Assembly (NCBI GenBank): GCA_963556695.1 | Contig: CAUWAG010000010.1 | Location: 4,588,001 to 4,652,000 of the forward strand | From: Anthostomella pinea | Lineage: Eukaryota; Ascomycota; Sordariomycetes; Xylariales; Xylariaceae | Direction: 5' to 3' | DNA length: 64,000 nt | Shown: piece by piece, positions 58,131 to 64,000 of the stretch | Position numbering within the stretch: the stretch's first letter is position 1 | Layout: the number at the start of each line of letters is the position of its first letter | Program-made: the position numbers and the translations under genes | The notes under the pieces: model-generated | What the model saw: the letters and a program-made list of their open reading frames with translations, nothing else | Databases searched by the model: none | Told to the model about the DNA's origin: nothing

Positions 58131-60018
58131 ATGGCATTGCGTTATAGCGAATCAGACTTACAGCTTGCTGTCCAAACTAAGCGACGCGACCCTCATATCA
58201 CCATTGGCAAGCTTTCTAAGACTTTTTATGTCCCATATAATACCTTGAAGGCTAGAATCGCCGGCCGACCATCACGACACGATAGCATGCCCAATACTTT
58301 GAAACTTACGGTTTCCAAAGAAAATGCCATTCTTTCCTTTATTCTTGGCCTGGATGTGCGAGCATTTCCACCCCGGCACAGTTATGTTGAAGATATGACA
58401 AATCAATTGTTGGCAACGCGTGGGGATAGACACATTGGAAAGAACTGGACGCGGAACTTCATTAAACGCATACCAGGCCTCCAGATGCGTTTTCATCAGA
58501 AGATGGACTACCAGAGGGTCTTGAATAAAGATCCAGACGCGTATCGCGCATGGTTTCGCCAAGTTGCAGCAGCAATCGCAAAACATAGTATCCAAGACGC
58601 GGATATTTACAACTTTGACAAGACTGGGTTTATGATGGGCATTATTGGGTCTGGCATGGTCATTATAAGCGCCAAAAGACGTAATAGACCTAGACAAGCT
58701 CAGCAAGACAACAGGGAATGGTCTACAGCAATTTCTGCTGTCAATGCTGATGGTTGGGTGGTCCCGCCGTTCATCATTCTACAGGGCAAAACCCACCTCG
58801 CGTCATGGTATTGCGACACAACATTACCACGCGATTGGAAGGTAGCCGTGTCCGATAACGGTTGGACTACGAACGAGATTGGGTTGGAATGGGTTTGGCA
58901 TTTTGACAAGTATACCAGACCACGTATGACTGCCAGTAAACGCCTCCTCATCCTAGATGGTTACGAACGTCACCATTCCCAGATCTTTGAGGATTATTAC
59001 CAGAACAACAACATTATTACCCTTTGTATGCCTGCCCACTCGTTACACAGGCTCCAGCCATTAGATGTCAGTTGTTTTAGCCCGCTCAAACGAGCGTACG
59101 GTCGCATAATTGAGGATCTTGTCACGACCAGATCAAGGCATTGAGGCGAACTCAGTCCATTGGGTGCTATAGACGAAGATTCTAAGCTAAAGAGAAAAGG
59201 AAAGAAATGACCAACAACGCATTGCGAAAAGCGCGACCAAGTCCAGGAGCAGGTGGAGCTCTGCTTGTGCCTGATCCCCACAGCCAGCTTCCGATTGGCT
59301 ACTACAGTCCTGGCAGTTGATGGCTGCTTGGGAGCAGGTCCTCACAGATCTCATCCGGCGTCATATAACCCATGTTTCAAAGGAGGATTTCCTTGCAGCA
59401 TTTTGTGAAGTACACAACGCTGCTATGACGCCAGGAAATATTTGAACAGGTTTCAGTGCCACTGGGCTTGTTCCTTTCGACCCAGAAAGTGTCATTTTGA
59501 AGCTGGATGCTGTCGCTGTCGTACGAACACCGTCGCCAGACCCCAATTTGCTACCCATTACTTGGACTTCAAAGACGCCTACCACCATCAACGAAGTGGT
59601 AAACCAGTCAGTTTATATCTGAAATCGAGTCAGAAATCACCAGGGAAGCTCACTTACATCAATAGTTGATGTATTGAGCTCGTTTTTAAAGGCTACATAC
59701 GGTCTTATACATAAGGTCGCTTTGATTGATTCCCGGGTTCGCAAGCTAGAGGAGGCCAATCACCTACTAAGTAAACGCCAAAGGACAAAAAATAAACATC
59801 TAATAAAAAGAGGAATACTTTCTGTTAAAGATGCAGTAGGTCTCCAGGCTATAAAGAATGATAGTAAGCTGGCAAGACAGGAAATGAGTGAAGGTAGTCG
59901 TCATCTAAGGAGGGCGGCAGCGCGTGAGCGACGTTGTAGCGTTTGCGGCAACACTGGCCATAATGTACAAACTTGTATAATAGAGATAGAAACGTATGAA
60001 GAAAAAGAATCTGATTGA
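58131..60018 (+). pseudogene. pogo/Fot-like transposase, broken
   Basis: The first open segment (58131-59144, 337 aa) has an N-terminal helix-turn-helix (TIGKLSKTFYVPYNTLKARI), a CENP-B-like second domain, and a DDE core: IYNFDKTGFMMG, VSDNGWTTNEIGLEW, LLILDGYERHH and LHRLQPLDVSCFSPLKRAYG. It ends at a TGA at 59142. The remaining C-terminal part lies in another frame from about 59344 (DLIRRHITHVSKEDF; TGFSATGLVPFDPESV), with TGA stops at 59443 and 59620, and ends in a zinc knuckle CSVCGNTGHNVQTC. Between them about 200 bp do not match the family. In active relatives the first motif usually reads FDETGF; Lys here is a G-to-A change. It cannot give a full protein. Confidence 0.85.
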
Positions 60019-60075
60019 TTAGATTGAATTAAATACGCTGTGGTCGAGTTATTTGACATGTTGGTTAAAAGGTTA

Positions 60076-60119
60076 GTGAAAAGTTGCCGTTCGCTTGTAA
60101 TTGCCGCTCGCTTGTCATC
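60076..60119. repeat. right terminal inverted repeat of the pogo-type element
   Basis: 44 bp ending gccgctcgcttgtcatc; exact reverse complement of the left repeat. Confidence 0.9.
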
Positions 60120-60327
60120 CACTTTATATACCGTTTAATATATAACATATCGGCTTGAACTTATAAACGTTATTCGTAATAAAAGGTTTAATAAATTAAA
60201 ATAATTTGTAACGTTTTATTTCAATAAACTTAACATATAATATAAAAGCTTTACTTTTTATTGTCCTTTAAAATATTTATGTTTAGCTCTTCCCTTCGGT
60301 CGAAGAGCTTAAAAAAAAAAAAGCAGA

Positions 60328-60339
60328 AAGTCTCAGATC
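60328..60339. repeat. right 12 bp target duplication
   Basis: Second copy of aagtctcagatc; coding sequence of the interrupted gene resumes at 60337. Confidence 0.75.
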
Positions 60340-60895
60340 AAAGTCCGTTGCCGTCGTCAACCGAGTCCGCCTTCAATTCCCCGAAGAGACCGAGAGTCTC
60401 CTATCCAAGCGCGTTCGGGTCATCAAGTAGGTAGTCCCTGCACAATATGGCTCTCCGCATCGAGGCCGAACACCGCTGAGGTTACGCCGCAGCGTGTGGA
60501 GACCCATAGAGACCGGTGGAGAGTTGGCCGCTTGCGCTTTGTGATGGCAGCACGGCCGACGACGAGGACCTGGTCGAGTCCGACCACATCCGTCGCCACT
60601 ATATCGGGTCGACGATGTATCCATTGGACCGTCCGTGGCACCGCTGGTTCTACATGAGTGGGCAGTCACCAGACGAGATTACTGTCATCAAGAACTTCGA
60701 TTCAGCTGGTCATGTACAAGTCAAGTGTAAGCTGAGTCTTCTCAGCGGTTACGACGGTCACAACAATAAGAACTAACCTGACATGCCCTCTACCCTCTAG
60801 ATGCTCCCCATGCGGCGTTTCGACTTAGCAATGATGTTGGTGGCTCGAAGCCGAGGTCCAGTATCGAAGTCCGAGCCCTTGTGTTTGGTGGTTGA

Positions 60896-61281
60896 GTGTC
60901 CAAATGACGGATGAATTGGGACCTCATCAGCAGTGATTTGTTTGCATGTTCAGCTGATTTGACGGTTGTGTGGCCAGCCCAATGGATGATTCCCACTAGC
61001 ATCAGTGACAGATAAGCCCCTTGATGATAACACACGTCCTATCTCTTGATACTCTGTCACTAGTCACGCGTGAAATTAGTTGTTTGTCTTTAGTATCATT
61101 TACAGTGCAAATGAAACGAACAAGCACATGGGCACTCACCAATGTGGCCGAAACTCCAGTGAATGGATGACGGATCAGTATCAAACATCCCCTCAAATTT
61201 GACTGCGACAGCGACACATTTGGAATAATCTTATCCAAATTTAAGTCCCTTGTTCTACCGATATACCTTGAGGCCGCAACC
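60896..61281. other. intergenic spacer, nothing recognised
   Basis: 386 bp between the end of the CmcJ-like relic and the TPR gene remnant. No feature supported. Confidence 0.4.
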
Positions 61282-62994
61282 ATGGATGCTACCACGACAC
61301 CCGCGGAGTCCTCAAACTGTCCATGCCTGGACGAGGTGCTGAAGTGGCTATATGAGCGACCCCCTTCGCATTTGGTGTCCTATACTGGCCCTGAGGCCAA
61401 GGCCGAGCAGACCCAGCTGGACTTGCGACTCGCTAAGATAGCGGAGGCAGAGCCCAGTATCAGACTGCTGTCGATTGCCTCGTTCTTCGACGCAGACTCG
61501 ATTCAAGAAGACATGTTCCTGGGATATGACAGTATACAGCCAACGGACAACGCGTATTTGACCAAAGCAGAATAATTAATCCTAACGGCGAGCCTTGTAA
61601 TTCGACCAGAGCTGACTATAAGCATGCAGCCTCGAGATACATATAGGTCCCATCTTGTCGCATTAACTCCTCGAACGTCCCTCTCAAGGCGTGTTGTTCA
61701 TGCCCGAGCACATACGATGTAAATTCGCCTGTGGGTCTATACTCTAGGCACAAGTATATCAAGCCCGCTTCGAAGAGGCCTGCGCTCTGCTACCCGCGAC
61801 TTTGCCACCGTCCAATCCGACACAAGGATCGTGGCTCACAGCAGGCTCCAGACCAGCACGAGTCTCCCACACGTCCTTGCACTCCACTCGACATTTTCGC
61901 AGACTCCCTACCCCCTGCGCGGAAACTTGGCCTTTGCTGGGCTTCTGTACGACGTGGGCATGGAGTTGTGGAAGCGCGTACACATCGACACGGGAATGCG
62001 AGTCTTGCATACAGCTCTCGAAGTGGTGGAGGAAACCCACGTACAACAGACCGCCGCGAGCCTGTCGCTGCGGGCGGATATATGCGTCGCTCTGGGAATT
62101 CTCTGTGGACTGAACGGCATTGAGAGCCGGGGGTTGTCGACGAAGTATCGCCACGAGGCTTTGCGAGCGCCCAAGTTTCCAAACTTCCAGCTCCGAAACG
62201 ACAAGATCGACACACCCGTGGTCAACGATATCCTAATACAGAATGCTCGTTCGGACCTCGCGATGGGGTGGCTTGAATCGGAGGAGTTCGGCCGAGCCGA
62301 CAGCCTCATTGAGGGCTATCTGATCGCATATCGAGCTTGGGAACCCACGGAAGCCCGTCTGCCTTACGAATACGCAAATTACTACTTCGTCAAAGCAGTT
62401 TCGTTGATGGCGATGGGCGATGCCAGCCAGGCGTTGGAGAAGTCACAGCGAGCCGTCGAGCTTCTTGCGACAGTGTCCTCGGGGACCTGTCTTTATTCGC
62501 ACTATGAATTCACACTGGTCACGCTTCAGTACCATGCTAGGAATCGACGTGCAGCCTTGCGACTGCATCGCGAGATTCGCGAGGAACGCAAGAAGACCTG
62601 GGGTATATTCGATAGTCGATATCTTGAGAGCTCCTCCATGGTTGCGCGGCTCCTTTACCATGCCAAGAAGTACGATGAAGCATGGTAAGCGGAGGTCCAA
62701 CCCCTGGTAGGATCGGGACGTAGGGGTACTGACAACATACCTAGTAGGATACTGGAAGGCGCCGTAGCGAGAGGTGGACTACCGAAACCCGATGTCGCTC
62801 GCAACAAATTCTACTTGGCATTGATATACCAACGTGTTCCTGACCTTGATGTCCTGGGTGACAGGAGCCGCCTGCGTGGAGATGTACGTGCGTTCAATGA
62901 GGAGCACGTTGCGCAGGTACAATGCGTGGACAAAAGTCTCCGCCCGATCCCCAATTTTACCCCTTCCATCTACTATACCCTCCAACTCAATTAA
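61282..62994 (+). pseudogene. TPR-repeat protein remnant, C-terminal part of an NLR-like protein
   Basis: Two blocks. 61282-61575 encodes 97 aa including IRLLSIASFFDADSIQEDMF, a segment that in fungal NACHT/NB-ARC-type proteins joins the nucleotide-binding region to TPRs. From about 61770 a frame break occurs (EEACALL.. is out of phase with ..DFATVQSDTRI). From 61831 a long open stretch carries tetratricopeptide-like helices (LPHVLALHSTF; YANYYFVKAVSLMAMGDASQALEKSQRAVELL; ALRLHREIREERKKTWG). An intron at 62685-62744 or 62747 (donor GTAAGC, branch CTGAC, tandem acceptors TAGTAG) leads to the final exon and a TAA at 62992-62994. No nucleotide-binding motifs are in the window, so it is 5'-truncated or decayed. 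It abuts a transposon. Confidence 0.5.
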
Positions 62995-63054
62995 ACCATA
63001 ACGCATCCAATTCTGGTGATAGAATTCTCAAATAAATTGTATTTAATAACTAAG

Positions 63055-64000
63055 TCAATAATGTGTATACCAACCACCGGTGCGCCTCACTGCAGCTATT
63101 CGGTCCTCCAGTGACTCCATCAAGGCCCGAACTTGCTCCGGATCGATCTCTGACCACGCCTGCTCAATTAACTCGTGTGCGTAGCGATAATGGGGGATAT
63201 TATCCTTCAATTCAGAAAATTCAGGCTTGATTTCACCCATGTTCTTCTTCAGAAGTCGCCAAACGTGCTTGATTGGGTTTATATCGGGGCTGTGAGGAGG
63301 CCAGTCGATATAGTGGATGCCGTGCTCTTCCATCCACTCCGGAACACCGCCAGTGAGGTGAAATTTTGCGTTATCTTAAACAAAAGGATCTCCAGCCTCG
63401 TAGAACGGAAGCAGGCCTTCCTCAAGAACCCATTTGTATGACTCTGCGGATACTCCTCCGCGCGGAGCATCCGGATCGAGTGGGCAGAAGACCAACTTGC
63501 CTAGTCCTCCTTCTCCGCCGCGTAGCCAGATCATAGACCACACCATTATCGAAATACGAGATTTGCCGTGATCCGTCTTGTTCACGAGATCATAACGGTA
63601 CCGCTCTGAAGAGAATCGGATGGCCCAATCGCCTGGATTATCAGATAAGTTTTGGACCGTACATTCGTCTGAGAACATAGCTCGTAACAATTCCTCCAGG
63701 CGCTCTGATGTACTATTATAATTGGCAAAAGCGAGCCTTTTCTGAGCGTCCTTATCTGTGAGCTTGATTCGCTTCGCTGCGCGCCACTTCTGGAGGCCGT
63801 GTGCGTGACATATCCTCTTGATAGTCTTAGGAGAGCACGAAACGCAGGCTTCGTTTCGAATCTTCTGCCACGTCGCCCTGGGGAGCTCTCTCACCTTTTC
63901 GATCACATGAGCGCGTTCGTGAGTATTCAAAACGGGTGGGTGACCGCTCCTTGGGGCAGATTTCGGTGTAGAAATGGCCTCGAAGTTGGTGGTAATATCA
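63055..64000 (-). pseudogene. Tc1/mariner transposase, RIP-damaged, runs off the window
   Basis: One frame enters from the right edge (..TPKSAPRSGHPPVLNTHERAH..) and continues to 63055 with a single TAA at about 63378-63376. Motifs are a helix-turn-helix (RATWQKIRNEACVSCSPKTIKRI), then the catalytic region: FSDECTVQ with the first Asp, DNAKFHLTGGVPEW with the second Asp, and SPDINPIKHVWRLLKKN. The spacing between the second Asp and the last motif is 34 residues, as in DD34E Tc1 elements, but the final Glu is Lys. The TAA occupies a position where related proteins have Gln before Asp-Asn, so CAA to TAA and GAG to AAG transitions explain both defects and both are RIP-type. The element end and one terminal repeat should lie near 62.99-63.05 kb; the other is outside. 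Confidence 0.8.

Larger units (their letters stand above)
58033..60124 (+). mobile_element. pogo/Fot-type DNA transposon nested in the AT-rich insertion
   Basis: About 2.09 kb. Inverted repeats of 44 bp (58038-58081 and 60076-60119) are identical; with two mismatches they extend 5 bp further out to reach TA dinucleotides (58031-58032 and 60125-60126) that would be the TA target duplication typical of the Tc1/mariner superfamily. It encodes a broken pogo/Fot-like transposase. Confidence 0.85.
57131..60327 (+). mobile_element. AT-rich A-tailed insertion, probably a RIP-degraded non-LTR element
   Basis: Inserted between identical 12 bp copies at 57119-57130 and 60328-60339. It is strongly AT-rich on both sides of a nested pogo-type element (57.15-58.03 and 60.12-60.28 kb). 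The right end has an 8-bp hairpin (agctcttc..gaagagct, 60275-60309 region), then a run of twelve A (60311-60322) just before the duplication. A 3' A-tract plus a target duplication of this size fits a LINE- or SINE-like retroposon. About 1.1 kb remains once the nested element is discounted, so it is truncated. No coding domain survives. Confidence 0.6.
56505..60895 (+). pseudogene. CmcJ/AsaB-like oxidoreductase gene, split by transposons
   Basis: Coding pieces in order: 56505-56841, 56902-56922, 56984-57074, then after a 3.2 kb insertion 60337-60426, 60493-60726 and 60801-60895. Introns have recognisable donors, acceptors and mostly good branch sites. Diagnostic family segments are KWDDLYDSEKPFQIFINI, TIHDVRGHVSSFSLD, VFFFDWR, DIVDLNNPMDWLLPAEQAHV, then beyond the insertion RLQFPEETESLLSKRVRVI, WPLALCDGSTADDEDLVESD and the C-terminal SSIEVRALVFGG. 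The family (CmcJ, AsaB, NvfI neighbours) contains Fe(II)/2-oxoglutarate-like hydroxylases of secondary metabolism. Besides the insertion, frame changes by one or two bases are apparent near 56548, 56607, 60350 and 60510, so the gene is dead. No neighbouring biosynthetic cluster is visible. Confidence 0.75.

Noticed and set aside
1..64000. CRISPR arrays, bacterial operons or phage genes
   Set aside because: None seen; introns and gene families are fungal nuclear.

Overview
The window reads as nuclear DNA of a filamentous ascomycete, most likely a Sordariomycete-type Pezizomycotina. The evidence is short introns (about 46-170 nt) with GT..AG ends and CTGAC/CTAAC branch sites, the MYND protein samB/Mub1, a fungal SCAP, a fungal-type kinesin-3, and transposons carrying transition mutations that look like repeat-induced point mutation (RIP). 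Gene models were assembled by hand from reading frames, splice signals and conserved family motifs; no database was searched.

Left part (1-21 kb): samB (64-1944, +); a long gene-poor stretch; a divergent 14-3-3-like protein (9660-10628, +) behind a leader of about 2 kb; a tiny secreted-peptide candidate (about 11.8-12.1 kb, -); then a divergent pair, the CRL4 receptor Cdt2 (-) and the ribosomal RNA methyltransferase SPB1 (+), sharing an 870 bp promoter region. The SPB1 start codon appears to be split by an intron. A secreted aspzincin-type metalloprotease gene with an apparent one-base frameshift (19380-20978, -) closes this part.

Accessory block A (21-32 kb): decayed coding sequence resembling DUF6604 proteins, an RRM-like gene cut by a TGG-to-TAG type stop, a complete tRNA-headed SINE-like element with 15 bp target duplications, a small secreted protein, and a GFA/CENP-V-type zinc enzyme.

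Core block (33-55.4 kb): a PPPDE-thioredoxin-PUL fusion protein (+), an AT-rich relic (35.56-36.08 kb), a kinesin-3 (+), a JMJD7-like JmjC hydroxylase (-), SCAP with a sterol-sensing domain and WD repeats (+), a TPR-SET methyltransferase (-), a class II eIF4E (+), and an EF-hand protein (-). These are housekeeping or regulatory genes and mostly intact.

Accessory block B (55.4-64 kb): a CmcJ/AsaB-like oxidoreductase gene relic split into two halves (56.5-57.07 and 60.34-60.90 kb) by an AT-rich, A-tailed insertion with a 12 bp target duplication that covers the gene's own 3' splice site. A pogo/Fot-type DNA transposon with 44 bp perfect inverted repeats is nested inside that insertion. After it come a broken TPR-repeat gene and a Tc1/mariner transposase with RIP-type damage running off the right edge. 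No CRISPR array, rRNA gene or clearly functional tRNA gene was seen.
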